NCBI RefSeq assembly: GCF_000499385.1
Contig: NW_013654620.1
Location: 2,501 to 17,335 of the forward strand
From: Eimeria necatrix
Taxonomy: Eukaryota > Apicomplexa > Conoidasida > Eucoccidiorida > Eimeriidae
Length of the DNA: 14,835 nucleotides
Reading direction: 5' to 3'
Shown here: positions 1 to 8,111 of the stretch, one piece after another
Position numbering within the stretch: the stretch's first letter is position 1
Layout of the letters: each line of letters begins with the position of its first letter
The notes under the pieces: generated by a model
Told to the model about the DNA's origin: nothing
The model's input: only the letters and a program-made list of their open reading frames with translations
Databases searched by the model: none
Position numbers and translations under genes: made by a program

Positions 1-29
1 TAAAATTAAAATTAAAATTAAAATTAAAA
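1..29. repeat. (TAAAAT)n hexanucleotide repeat
   Basis: The window opens inside a run of about five TAAAAT units. It continues into AATTTAA-type low-complexity DNA to about position 230. No coding potential is visible. Confidence 0.85.
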
Positions 30-118
30 GTGTTTAATAAATTTAATTTAATTGTTTTGATTTGACAGTTTGAATTAATTCAATTTGGTTGTTTTGAAAG
101 TGCAGCTCGAATATTTAA

Positions 119-230
119 TTTAAATTAATTTAATTTAGATTAATTAAATTTAAAGTAATTTAAATATAATTTAAATTAATTTAATTTAAATTAAATTAAT
201 TTAATTTAATTTAATTTAATTTATTTAAAA
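119..230. repeat. AATTTAATTTAA low-complexity tract
   Basis: This stretch is almost only A and T, built from imperfect TTTAA/TTAAA units on both strands, so it is strongly self-complementary. No gene is visible between 1 and about 1060. Confidence 0.7.
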
Positions 231-371
231 ATATGATTTTATTGTTTGCGATGATATGATTTGATTAAATTTGGAATTCCAATTTAAACATTTTTGAAAA
301 TTAATGTTTTTGAATGAAGTTTAAAAAATATATTTTCTGACTTTCACTTTATATTTATAAATGCATTTAAA

Positions 372-545
372 AATATATTTATACAAATAAATAGAATATA
401 TTTATATGTACAAATAAATAAAATATATTTATTTATACAAATAAATAAAATATATTTATTTATATAGATAAATAAAATATATTTATTTATACAAATAAAT
501 AAAATATATCTGTATATACAAATAAATAAAATATATTTATATTTA
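372..545. repeat. 27-bp AT-rich tandem repeat, about six to seven copies
   Basis: Successive units begin ATATATTTAT and end in CAAATAAATAAA. The typical period is 27 bp, with point differences such as a TATAGATA variant near 462 and a CTGTATATACA variant near 510. It behaves like an AT minisatellite in intergenic DNA. Confidence 0.75.
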
Positions 546-734
546 TATATATTTATAAATATGATTAAAATGTATTAATCCAAATATGTATATATGTATT
601 ATATATATTTAATAGATATTATATATATATTTATTTGTTATACTTTTATTGTATATATTCTTTATAGTGTTATAAATGATAAAACATACTTATTCAAATA
701 TATATATATTTATGTTGATTATATATATTGATTG

Positions 735-1059
735 TTATATATATAAATTTATTTGGTTATGCTGTTCTACTATTATATATATTAAATATATATATATTTA
801 TATTTATTATCTATATTAATGGATATATATTTATTTATTTGCTTATACTCTTCTAGTGTTATATGTATTAAATATATATATATATTCATATTTATTATAC
901 ATATTAAATGTTATATATATTTATTTATTTGGTTATACTCTTATACTATTATATATATTAAATATATATATATATATACGTTTATATTTATTTTATATGT
1001 TGTTATATATATTTATTTATTTGGTTATACTCTTCTACTATTAAGTATATTATTTATAG
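735..1059. repeat. ~90-bp AT-rich tandem repeat, about 3.6 copies
   Basis: Units start near 735, 822, 911 and 1003 and share the order TTATATATATTTATTT, GGTTATACTCTTCTACTATT, then ATATTAAATATATATATA. Spacing is 87-92 bp and the copies differ mainly in TA-run length. The short open frames here (for example 819-1064) are Tyr/Ile runs from the repeat and are not genes. Confidence 0.8.
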
Positions 1060-1074
1060 TGTGAGAAGTGTCGA

Positions 1075-1088
1075 GGTGTACATACACC
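1075..1088. promoter_or_regulatory. GGTGTACATACACC palindromic motif, site 1
   Basis: A near-perfect 14-bp palindrome at the edge of the AT satellite, first member of a family repeated about 12 times in this window. It lies upstream of the plus-strand gene ending at 2725. A role as a transcription-factor site or promoter element is inferred. Confidence 0.5.
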
Positions 1089-1254
1089 TGAGTTTCTGCG
1101 AGTTTGGAAGCAGACCAGTTCCTGAATTGTCGCTTTTGTGTTTGAAGTTGAATTTAAAAACAATTGAATTGAATTTAATTTATATTTGTTTTTATATTTG
1201 CATTTATATTTGCATTTATATTTATATTTTATTTCCAATTTGTGAAAACATTTG

Positions 1255-1345
1255 CATGCGACCTCGCCGCCTTGGGGTGTATGTCCACCTCGTCCGAAAG
1301 CCGCAAATGCATCGCCGGCTGCGCAATTCGCCATTTAAATGTTTA
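1255..1345. other. Isolated GC-rich islet in AT-rich DNA (possible exon or regulatory patch)
   Basis: About 90 bp of balanced, GC-rich sequence sits between AT-only flanks. It is open in several frames on both strands and contains a degenerate palindrome copy at 1276-1289. It could be a 5' exon of the plus-strand gene, because the following sequence is T-rich like the other introns of that gene. I could not fix splice borders. Confidence 0.35.
1276..1289. promoter_or_regulatory. Palindromic motif family, site 2 (GGTGTATGTCCACC)
   Basis: The outer GGTGT and CACC ends are kept and the centre is degenerate. It lies in the GC islet 1255-1345. Confidence 0.4.
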
Positions 1346-1441
1346 TTTATTATTTTATTTATTATCTTTTAATATTTATTCATTTATTTATCATTTATTT
1401 ATTTATTTTTGTTTGTTTTTTCTTCGTTTCTTCTTTTTGCA

Positions 1442-1543
1442 GGCCCGCGCACCTCTTGCCGATGCTGGGGGCTCTCCAGTCGAGCATGCCTTCCTTTATG
1501 GTGCGTTGGAAGCTCTTTTTGTCTTTTTTAATTCTTTAAATGC

Positions 1544-1592
<49 letters not shown>

Positions 1593-2019
1593 TTTTTCAT
1601 TTTTTCTTTTATTTGCTTCATTGGGCTTCTTTTGACGCATTTCTCTTCTTCGGAGAGCTGCTGCTGCTCCAGCTGTCTGTACACCTCGCTGCTGCTCCTC
1701 TCACGTAACTTTCTCCCGTCTGTTTATTATTATCTGTTTTTTTATTATTTATTATTTATTATTTATTATTATATATTGTTTGTTTCTTATTTATTTCCTA
1801 TTTATTGTTTATTTGCTGCTGTTAATCTCATTCACTGGTCTTTACTTAGCTCCCCCCATTTGCTGCAGCAGCAGAAAGCGCATTTTGCCTTTAAGACTTT
1901 CGCTGCAGCAGAACCAATCCCACAAATAACCCTGCTGCTGCTGCTGCTGCTGCTCATCTGTTGCTGCTGCTGCTGATCCTCTGCTGCTGCTGATCTGCTG
2001 CTGCTGCTGCTGCTCATCC

Positions 2020-2057
<38 letters not shown>

Positions 2058-2219
2058 AGTGCGCGTGTCTGGTGCTGATGTACCACCGGGAGCGGGTGCG
2101 GCTGTTTGGCCTCCCGCGGGAAACGGCGAAGGCCTTGGGGGGTTTTTACTCAATAGCTTCTGCGCTTGGCTGCCTGGTCTACTTGGCGCTACTCATGGCC
2201 ACTGTTTTCGTTTTCCAAG

Positions 2220-2282
<63 letters not shown>

Positions 2283-2372
2283 TGTGGTTGTGTAGCTGTT
2301 TTGCTGCTGCTGCTGCTGGCCGTGTGGCTGCGGGCCGGCTGCTGTTGCTGCCGCAGCCTCACCTTCCGCCGC

Positions 2373-2408
<36 letters not shown>

Positions 2409-2565
2409 AGGTGGACAGGACTGAAGAGCCTGCTTACTTCTTTTTGTCTTCGACTTGGCTGCTAGTTACTCTTCTTTGGTTTATTTTGCAAGCTTGTTTA
2501 AAACCTCCTCCGAAGCGCGTGGAGGAGTTGGTGCATCAGTACGAAGCAGCAAGGCCGGGGGCCAA

Positions 2566-2604
<39 letters not shown>

Positions 2605-2724
2605 AGTGGGGGCCCCCCTCGTCGCCGTGGGGGCCCCCCTCGCGGGGCCCCCCGAGGTACCCGAAACTGAAATGGCCCGCGCTGCGCGCTCCCAGCCAGT
2701 TGTTATAGGCCAAGTCCGAACTTG

Positions 2725-2725
<1 letters not shown>
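1442..2725 (+). CDS. Unidentified multi-exon, multi-pass membrane protein (5' end uncertain)
   Basis: I do not recognise the family. The best model joins 1442-1499 (after a T-rich tract ending in TTTTTGCAG; donor GTGCGT), 2060-2218 and 2411-2725 (stop TGA). The last two exons join in phase 0 and remove a (CTG)20-bearing segment. The visible protein has HLLPMLGALQSSMPSFM, then VLMYHRERVRLFGLPRE, a hydrophobic segment around YSIASALGCLVYLALLMATV, a short acidic loop DRTEEPAY, a second hydrophobic segment around FFLSSTWLLVTLLWFILQA, and a charged tail KPPPKRVEELVHQYEAA followed by a poly-Ala and GAPL-rich end. The two-helix layout with a short loop loosely recalls PIG-P/DPM2-type subunits, but the PIG-P hallmark between the helices was not seen. 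Reading through the (CTG)20 tract is also open. Another exon near 1640-1705 is possible. The donor GTCTGC at 2219 is weak. Confidence 0.45.
1546..1596. repeat. (TTTA)n microsatellite in putative intron
   Basis: About 50 bp of uninterrupted TTTA units on the plus strand. Together with the T-rich stretches 1340-1440 and 1720-1815 it fits introns of the plus-strand membrane-protein gene. Confidence 0.7.
1672..1685. promoter_or_regulatory. Palindromic motif family, site 3 (GCTGTCTGTACACC)
   Basis: It differs at one base from the reverse complement of site 9 (GGTGTACAGACACC). It lies in a putative intron or exon of the plus-strand gene. Confidence 0.4.
1931..2059. repeat. Interrupted CTG tract ending in a CAG acceptor
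   Basis: Several CTG runs are broken by CATCTGTTG, ATCCT and similar interruptions. The tract ends in CTGCAG directly before the exon starting at 2060, so the repeat itself appears to supply the 3' splice site. Confidence 0.65.
2221..2280. repeat. Pure (CTG)20 tract
   Basis: Sixty uninterrupted bases. It follows the putative donor at 2219 of the plus-strand gene, so it is either intronic or read as a Cys or Leu run. Further CTG runs at 2374-2410 and 2567-2600 follow; the latter encodes poly-Ala in the gene frame. Confidence 0.9.

Positions 2726-2727
<2 letters not shown>

Positions 2728-2769
<42 letters not shown>
2728..2769. repeat. Pure (CAG)14 tract just after the stop codon
   Basis: This is CAG on the plus strand, whereas the tracts upstream are CTG. 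It begins 2 bp after the TGA of the preceding gene. From here to about 2995 the DNA is mixed CTG/CAG with a short unique stretch (2812-2860). I could not assign an exon to it. Confidence 0.85.
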
Positions 2770-2771
<2 letters not shown>

Positions 2772-3009
2772 GTTGCTGCTGCTGCTGCGGTGCTGCGGCG
2801 GCTGCTGCTGGCTGGGCAGGGAACAGCTCAGGGCGACACCGCTTTCGTGGACGGCCCGTGCTGCTGCTGCTGCTGCTGCTGCAGCTCTTCTGCTGCTGCT
2901 GCAGCGGCAGCAGCTCTTCTGCTGCTGCTGCATTAGCAACTGAAGCGGGAGAGACGCTGCTGCAGCAGCTGCAACAGCAGCAGCAGCAGCAGCAGCTCAC
3001 CACTTCATT

Positions 3010-3557
3010 CTAAAGATTAAAATGGAAGGGGCTCCCGTTTCCGCTGGGACTCAATTTAGGTTTTGCTGCAGGCTTATTAGCTATAGCCCTACCAGCAGCA
3101 GCAGCTGCTGCAGTTGCTGCTGCAGCTGCTGCAGTTGCTGCTGCAGCTGCTGCAGTTGCTGCTGCAGCTGCTGCAGTTGCTGCTGCAGCTGCTGCAGTTG
3201 CTGCTGCAGCTACCGCGGCAACTGCGGTTGCTGCTGCTGCAGCAGCTGCTGCTGCTGCAGCTACCGCGGCAACTGCGGTTGCTGCTGCTGCAGCTGCTGC
3301 TGCTGCTGCAGCTACCGCGGCAACTGCGGTTGCTGCTGCTGCTGCTGCAGTTGCTACCGCAACTGCAGCTGCTGCTGCGGCTGCTGCCTCTGCAACAACT
3401 ACTGCTGCAGCTACTGCTGCGGCTCCTGCTGCAGCTACTGCTGCAGCTACTGCTGCAGCTACTGCTGCAACAACAGCAGCAGCAGCAGCTGCTGCTGCTG
3501 CTGCTGCTGCCAGTGTTAGGGTTGCTTCGGAATTCACTTTTTGGAGTTTTTCTCCGG
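3010..3557 (-). CDS. Possible Ala-rich terminal exon of a minus-strand gene, unidentified
   Basis: On the minus strand the frame begins GEKLQKVNSEATLTL, passes through about 140 residues of Ala broken by Val and Thr, and ends in ANKPAAKPKLSPSGNGSPF and a TAA at 3010. The ends look like ordinary protein, unlike the repeats. No ATG opens this frame nearby. A 3' splice site is plausible just upstream: the minus-strand sequence there is T-rich and runs TTTTTCTCCAAG then GGCTGCAG. The 1.3 kb of A-rich plus strand beyond it would then be a T-rich intron. The opposite strand is also open, with a hydrophobic start GLNLGFAAGLLAIALP followed by poly-Ala, so the strand call is weak. Confidence 0.25.
3113..3480. 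repeat. Higher-order CTG/CAG repeat: 21-bp x5, 51-bp x3, then ~12-bp units
   Basis: GTTGCTGCTGCAGCTGCTGCA recurs at 3113, 3134, 3155, 3176 and 3197, an exact 21-bp step. A longer unit carrying TACCGCGGCAACTGCGG then recurs at 3211, 3262 and 3313, an exact 51-bp step. After 3400, short CTACTGCTGCAG units follow. All periods are multiples of three, consistent with coding selection. Confidence 0.85.
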
Positions 3558-4279
3558 CTGCAGCCACTTGGAGAAAAACTTTTAAAATAAAAAAGAAAAG
3601 TTGATTTAACTTTCTTCAAAAAACAAAAAACAAAAAAAGAAATAATTAAATTCCTTTTTTCAGATTTTGTCTTTTAGTTCTTTTATCTCTTTTTCTTTTT
3701 TTGTTTTTTGTCTTTTTTATTTGTTTGTCTTCTTAGGAGAAAGAATTAAATAAATAAAAAGACAATTAAATAAATAGATAATTATTTGTTTTTGTTTAAT
3801 AAGAAGTAATGGCGAAGAAGATAATAAATAAATGAATAAAAGAAACAAATGGATAGACAAATTGAAAGTAATGAAATAAATAAGTAAAACAAATAAATGA
3901 AATAAATGAATCAAATAAACAAATAATTTAAAACAAATAAATGGAATAATAAATGGATTAAATAAACAAATAATTTAAAACAAATAAATGAAATAAATAA
4001 ATGAATTAAATAAACAAATAATTGTAAGAGAAATAATCAAAAGGAACAAATAAACAACTTTAGAAGACACGGACACTTTAAAGAAAGAATTAAACAATTT
4101 GGAAAATAATTAAAAACAAAATTAAAAAAATTAAAATTAAAAAGAATTAAAATGAGACAATTAAGTGGTCAAAAGGAAACAAATAAATAAATAAAAAGGG
4201 AGAAATATATAAATAAATTATATGTAAAAAATGAATGTGAAGAGAGATACTAAAGAAATAAAGAAATGACAAATAAATA

Positions 4280-4480
4280 AACAAAATTAATTAATTAATT
4301 AATTATATTTATTAATTAATTAATTCGTTAGTTAATTAATTAGTTAATGAACTAATTGATTAATCAATTAGTTAATCAAATAACTAATTAATTAATTAAT
4401 ATAATTAATTAACTAATTAATAAATAAATATACTTAATTGATTGATTAATCAATTAATTAATTAATTAATTAATTATAAA
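4280..4480. repeat. (TTAA)n imperfect palindromic tract
   Basis: A 200-bp run of TTAA units with variants such as TAGTTAAT, GATTAATC and AACTAATT. Every unit is its own reverse complement, so the whole block could form long hairpins. Confidence 0.75.
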
Positions 4481-4748
4481 TAAAGAAAAACGAATAATTA
4501 AGTGGAAGAAATGAACAGAAGAAAATAACAAATAAAAGAAATGAAAAAAATTAAATTAAAAAATAATTAAAGGAAATAAAAGCAAAAGAATTTAAGGAAT
4601 AAAAAGAAATTAATAAAAGGAAAAAATTAAGAAAAGAAATAAATCATAAATAAATAAACAAGTAAAAATAAGTAAAGAAAACAAATAGAATATAAGTAGA
4701 GGCATAAAAGAATAGAAACTAATCAACAAAAGAGGAACGAAATAAATA

Positions 4749-4749
4749 A

Positions 4750-4808
<59 letters not shown>

Positions 4809-4809
4809 A
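4749..4809. repeat. (AAAT)n microsatellite
   Basis: About 60 bp of uninterrupted AAAT on the plus strand, the complement of the TTTA tracts found elsewhere in the window. Confidence 0.85.
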
Positions 4810-4915
4810 TGGTAAATAAATGATGGGAAATAAATAATAGATATATGATGAACAATAAATGAGAAATAAATAAAACAAAAAACGAAAAATAAATAAAAAT
4901 AAATAAATAAACTAT

Positions 4916-5579
4916 ATGTTGTTCTGCCTTTTTCTTCTGTTTTCAGTTTTCATTTTATTTTAATTTCATTTTTATTTTATTCTTAATCTTTTAAATTTTT
5001 TTCATTTTAATTATTTCTTTTAATTCTTTTTGTTTTTAAAAGTCTTTTTAATTCTTAAACTTCCAATCATCTTTTTAAATTCATTTTTCTTTTTAATTTT
5101 TTTGTTTTACTTTCAATTCTTTTTTAAATTCTTTTTTATTTAAATATTCTTTTCCTTTATTTTTATTTTATCTTTTTAGTTTTTAAATTTTAATTATTTT
5201 CTTTATTATTTTTACTTTTAATTTTTTTAGTTTTAAATTTAAATTATCTTTAACTTTTAAATTCAAATTTTCTTTTTTGTTTTTTAGTCAATTAAAATTA
5301 ATTCTAAGTAGATCTGCTGCTTATATTCTAACTTTTAATTCTTTTATTTTTATTACTTTTATTAATTCTTTTATTTTTGTTTATTTTCAATTTATTTTTA
5401 TTTCTATTTCTTTAATTTTAATTTCTTTTTTTGTTTCTTTTGTTTTTAATTCTTTTATTCTTATTTTTATTTTCGTAGTCTCTTTGCATTTTTATTTTTT
5501 TGAATTGCTTCTTGTGTCTTATCTTGCTGCTGCTGCTGCTGGCGTTTCAAGTTTCTCCTTTTATTTCTTTTGTCACCTT
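4916..5579. other. T-rich (plus-strand) low-complexity DNA ending in a likely 3' splice site
   Basis: Composition flips from A-rich to T-rich at about 4915. The block ends TTTCTTTTGTCACCTTGCAG at 5583, a good polypyrimidine-AG acceptor, directly before a CAG-repeat open frame. It is most simply a plus-strand intron. No upstream exon was found in it. Confidence 0.4.
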
Positions 5580-5588
5580 GCAGCAGCA

Positions 5589-5621
<33 letters not shown>

Positions 5622-5984
5622 GCAGAAGCAGCAACAGAAGCAGCAGCAGCAGCAACAGAAGCAGCAGCAGCAACAGAAGCAGCAGCAGCAGCAGCAGCAG
5701 CAGCGGTTTCTGTTCCCCTCTGTTGCCTGACAGGAACTCTCGCTGAGACGCGGGTTGCTGCGCTGCTGCAGCAGCAGCAGCAACTGCTGCAGCAGCAGCA
5801 ATTGCTGCTGCAGCATTTTCAGCTGCTGCAGCAGCAAATGCTGCTGCAGCAGCTTCAGCTGCAGCAGCAGCAACCGCCGCAGCAGCAGCTCCTGCTGCAG
5901 CAGCAGCACTCTTCCCCAGCACTCTTCTTGAGAGTCTCCCAAGAAGACAAAATAATAAAAAGTAATTTAATTAGTCAATTCTAA
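5580..5984 (+). CDS. Possible Gln/Ala-repeat exon, unidentified
   Basis: After the acceptor-like TTGCAG, one plus frame runs through Ala-Glu repeats, then a short unique stretch SVPLCCLTGTLAETRVAALL, then a Gln/Leu-rich segment and HSSPALFLRVSQEDK before a stop at 5982-5984. The unique stretch and the T-rich sequence upstream favour this strand. The minus strand is also open through the same repeats. There is no recognisable domain, and nothing shows that the frame is translated. Confidence 0.2.
5581..5703. repeat. CAG tract interrupted by AAG and CAA
   Basis: CAG runs are broken at intervals by AAG or CAACAGAAG. A second Gln/Leu-coding block of CAGCAG and CTGCTG follows at 5763-5910. Confidence 0.85.
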
Positions 5985-6200
5985 AATTAATTTAATAATT
6001 AATTCAACAATTAAAAATTAATTTAATAATCAATTCATTATTTATTAAACCAAATAACTCCTAATTATTCCCTTTTTCTCTAAAAACAAAACTAAAATAA
6101 ATAAATAAATAAAAAAGATAATTCAAAACAAATTAAAACAACAAGTTCAAAAGTATAAATAAATCTTTTAATTAGTTCTTTCCACATAAACCAGAATCTC
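5985..6200. other. AT-rich spacer, nothing recognised
   Basis: AATTAATTTAAT-type sequence with one (AAAT) run near 6098. No open frame or RNA structure of note was seen. Confidence 0.5.
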
Positions 6201-6475
6201 TAACTCGCAACAGAGGGGGGCCCCCCGGGGGCCCCCCAGAGGCCTTCAGGGGGGCCCCCAGGGGGCCCCCAAGGGGGGCCCCCAAGGAGTTTCTAAGGGT
6301 CCCCTGAGGGGCCCCCCAAGCGTTTCTAGGGGGCCCCTGAGGGGCCCCCTTTGTGAATTCTGGGGGCCCCTAAGGGGCCCCTTTTGTGCAACATTGGGGG
6401 CCCCCTGGGGGCCCCCTAGGGAGTTCTAGGGGCCCCCTCTTTGTGCTACTTGAGGGGCCCCTGAGGGGCCCCCTT
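6201..6475. repeat. Cluster of GGGGGCCCCC palindromes (non-coding context)
   Basis: More than ten blocks of GGGG(G)CCCC(C) are separated by short linkers such as AAGGAGTTTCTA, AAGCGTTTCTA and TTTGTGAATTCT. The recurring linkers give a loose period of about 35-50 bp. The same palindrome family recurs at 9538-9817, 10128-10407, 12193-12212 and 13478-14835. In this copy no convincing gene surrounds it. Confidence 0.85.
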
Positions 6476-6489
6476 GATATGTTGGCTAT

Positions 6490-6780
6490 AGGTGCAAGCA
6501 GCAGCAGCAGCAGCAGCAGCTGCTGCTGCTGCTGCAGCAGGTAATTTTAAGCAGCAAAAGGGCTAGGAGGGTTCTCTGGACTTGTAGCATTTTGGGGATT
6601 TGGAAAGTCTAATAAAAGGCCTTTTGGCAGCAGCAAAAAAGCAAAGTTGAGAATAATAATAATTGAGTTAATGGCAGCAGCAAAAAGAAGTTTGGAGGAA
6701 ATCTTTGGGGCTTTTTTGCATGCAGAAAGTGTTTAAAATGCGCTCCGGTGTATCTACAGTGGAGCTGTGCACTCCTCTTC
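6490..6780. other. Spacer with CAG/CTG inverted tract; no gene assigned
   Basis: A CAG run at 6498-6518 is followed at once by a CTG run to about 6537, forming a hairpin-prone inverted pair. The rest is ordinary sequence with several CAGCAGCAAAA patches and no supported gene. Confidence 0.45.
6747..6760. promoter_or_regulatory. Palindromic motif family, site 4 (GGTGTATCTACAGT)
   Basis: It keeps the GGTGTA half and TACA of the second half. It lies downstream of the VAP stop codon. Confidence 0.35.
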
Positions 6781-6908
6781 GCCAGAGAAAAGAAAGGAAA
6801 TAAAGAAAGAAAGAAAAGGAAAAGAAATAAAAGAAATTAAAGAAAGAAAAGAAAGAAAAGAAATAGAAAAGAAATGAAAGAAAAGAAAAGAAACGCAGTG
6901 TCTGCGGA

Positions 6909-6922
6909 GGTGCCTATACACC
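6909..6922. promoter_or_regulatory. Palindromic motif family, site 5 (GGTGCCTATACACC)
   Basis: It is paired with site 6, 28 bp away start to start, inside an isolated GC-rich islet. Confidence 0.4.
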
Positions 6923-6936
6923 CGAGCGCCGCGCGC

Positions 6937-6950
6937 GGTGTCTGGACAGC
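6937..6950. promoter_or_regulatory. Palindromic motif family, site 6 (GGTGTCTGGACAGC)
   Basis: Second member of the pair in the islet 6895-6980. It is a degenerate copy. Confidence 0.35.
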
Positions 6951-7063
6951 GCAGTCGGAAGTTCGGCGAGAAGTGGCGGAATAAAATGAGAAAAAAAAGG
7001 AAAATAAAGAACAAAATGAGAAATAAAAGAATAAAATAAAAGAAAAAAGAAGTTAAAAGGTCT

Positions 7064-7283
7064 TTATCCGCGAAAAACGCGCTCCAGGAGGTACCACAGC
7101 ATGACTGCAACAAACAGGTAGATGGGCACATACCAAATGTCTTTGTAGCTGCTGCTGCTGCTGCTGCTGCTGCTCTTCTTTTCCAGCTGCTGCCGCAGCA
7201 ATTCGTTTTCCTTCGTCAAGTCTTCTTTGTGTCTTTCCATTGCCAAAGTGTACTCCACCAGCTGGTCGTACTGCTGCCGCAGG

Positions 7284-7318
<35 letters not shown>

Positions 7319-7400
7319 GCTGCTGCTGCTGCTGCTGCTGGGCGCGCCGCCGCCGCCCGCGGGCGCCTCCGCGCGCCCCGCCGCGTCCCCCGCAGCAGCC

Positions 7401-7432
<32 letters not shown>

Positions 7433-7905
7433 GTCTGCTGCTGCTGCTGCTGCGCGCTTGAAGCTCACGCTCAGCCGCGTCTCCTCCAGCTGCTGCTTCG
7501 GCAGCTCCAGCCAATAATTCCGCGGCAAAGCTTCTCCAGAAGCAGCAGCAGTTGCTTGAATTAAAAAGCGATCTGCTGCTGCTTTCGGAGGCTCTTCTGT
7601 CGGCGCCTGCAGCACTATCTGCACTGACCGGCTCTCCCCCTGAGGCACAGCTCCTGCAGCGGGAAACTCAGTGTTTGGCTTGCTGCTGCAACTGCAATTA
7701 ATTAATTTAATTAATTAAATAATTGATTAATTAAATTAATTAATTATTATTTATTTAAATTAATTAAATTAAATTAATTAATTAATTGCAGACAGACGCA
7801 GCAGCAGAAGCAGCCGCTGCAGGGAAGTGCGTGCAGCCTCCCCAGCAGCAGCAGCAGCAGCAGCAGCTGCTGCTGCTGCTGCTGCTGCCGCACGCCCTCC
7901 GCTGC

Positions 7906-7943
<38 letters not shown>

Positions 7944-8111
7944 ACCTGTGGAGGGCCTGACGAGGTAGCTTTTGGGGGCTGTGGTTTTGATTTTGTAGGC
8001 CACGAAAGGATGCGAAGAAACATTTTTTAAAGTTATTTGCACAATTGAACTTGTGAATAAAGCAAAGGGAATTTCGAGCACCTTTTCGGGGTGCACTTCC
8101 AGCAGCGGCAT
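7064..8111 (-). CDS. VAP: VAP family protein (VAMP-associated protein; MSP domain, ER tail anchor)
   Basis: VAPs sit in the ER membrane and bind FFAT motifs of lipid-transfer and tethering proteins at contact sites. Two exons, 8111-7946 and 7653-7064, join in phase and give 251 residues, close to the ~245-250 of animal VAPs. The donor is ACAG|GTCAGC at 7945 and the acceptor GCTGCAG|GAG before 7653; the split Gly completes RPSTG-AVPQGES. Residues 1-122 are the MSP domain with the family signature KIKTTAPKSYLVRPS around 40-54, then VQIVLQ, DRFLIQ and YWLELP. Residues 123-178 are an Ala/Ser/Gly linker from CAG-type repeats. A coiled coil spans about 179-215 (LRQQYDQLVEYTLAMERHKE...), Ser9 lies at 216-224, and a membrane anchor at about 229-245 (WYVPIYLFVAVMLWYLL) is followed by ERVFRG. 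ATG at 8111 fits the normal MSP start and directly abuts a 14-bp palindrome. The frame is open upstream to 8222 but encodes only repeats. Confidence 0.95.
7654..7945 (-). other. VAP intron with CAG tract at its 5' end
   Basis: A 292-bp GT-AG intron. A (CAG)n run begins immediately after the donor dinucleotide, then come more CAG/CTG, an AT-only palindrome (7692-7791) and a short pyrimidine stretch (GAGTTTCCCGCTGCAG) before the acceptor. Other CAG acceptors upstream (TTGCAG repeated) would join out of frame. This one restores the MSP sequence. Confidence 0.85.
7692..7791. repeat. AT-only imperfect palindrome with CTGCA ends
   Basis: The left arm CTGCAATTAATTAATT (7692-7707) is matched by AATTAATTAATTGCAG (7776-7791). 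The interior is also made of self-complementary TTAA units. It sits inside the VAP intron. Confidence 0.8.

Larger units (their letters stand above)
3600..4915. other. A-rich (plus-strand) low-complexity DNA, no gene seen
   Basis: About 1.3 kb of AAATAAAT, AAATTAAA and AAAGAAAT. On the minus strand it is T-rich, the composition of the introns in this window. It may be an intron or intergenic DNA. The short Phe/Leu/Ile-rich open frames on the minus strand here (3717-3914, 4610-4855) are composition artefacts. Confidence 0.6.
6781..7062. repeat. GAAA/AAAT purine-rich tract, likely VAP 3' flank
   Basis: It is purine-rich on the plus strand, hence T/C-rich on the VAP sense strand. It is interrupted at 6895-6980 by a GC-rich islet with two palindrome copies. 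Minus-strand open frames through it (Phe/Leu/Ser-rich) are composition artefacts. Confidence 0.6.

Noticed and set aside
819..1372. Short Ile/Tyr/Leu-rich open frames in the first kilobase
   Set aside because: Composition artefacts of the AT tandem repeats. No start context, domain or conserved segment.
3512..3524. Possible telomere-like repeat (GTTAGGGTT)
   Set aside because: Only one GTTAGGG-like unit is present, within a codon-like context. No tandem array.
6201..6475. CRISPR-like array of palindromes
   Set aside because: The palindromic GGGGGCCCCC units have short, similar linkers rather than unique equal-length spacers, and there are no cas genes. It is eukaryotic simple-sequence DNA.
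7227..7564. Three overlapping plus-strand open frames opposite VAP exon 2
   Set aside because: They are shadows of the VAP coding strand, made of Ala, Leu or Cys runs.
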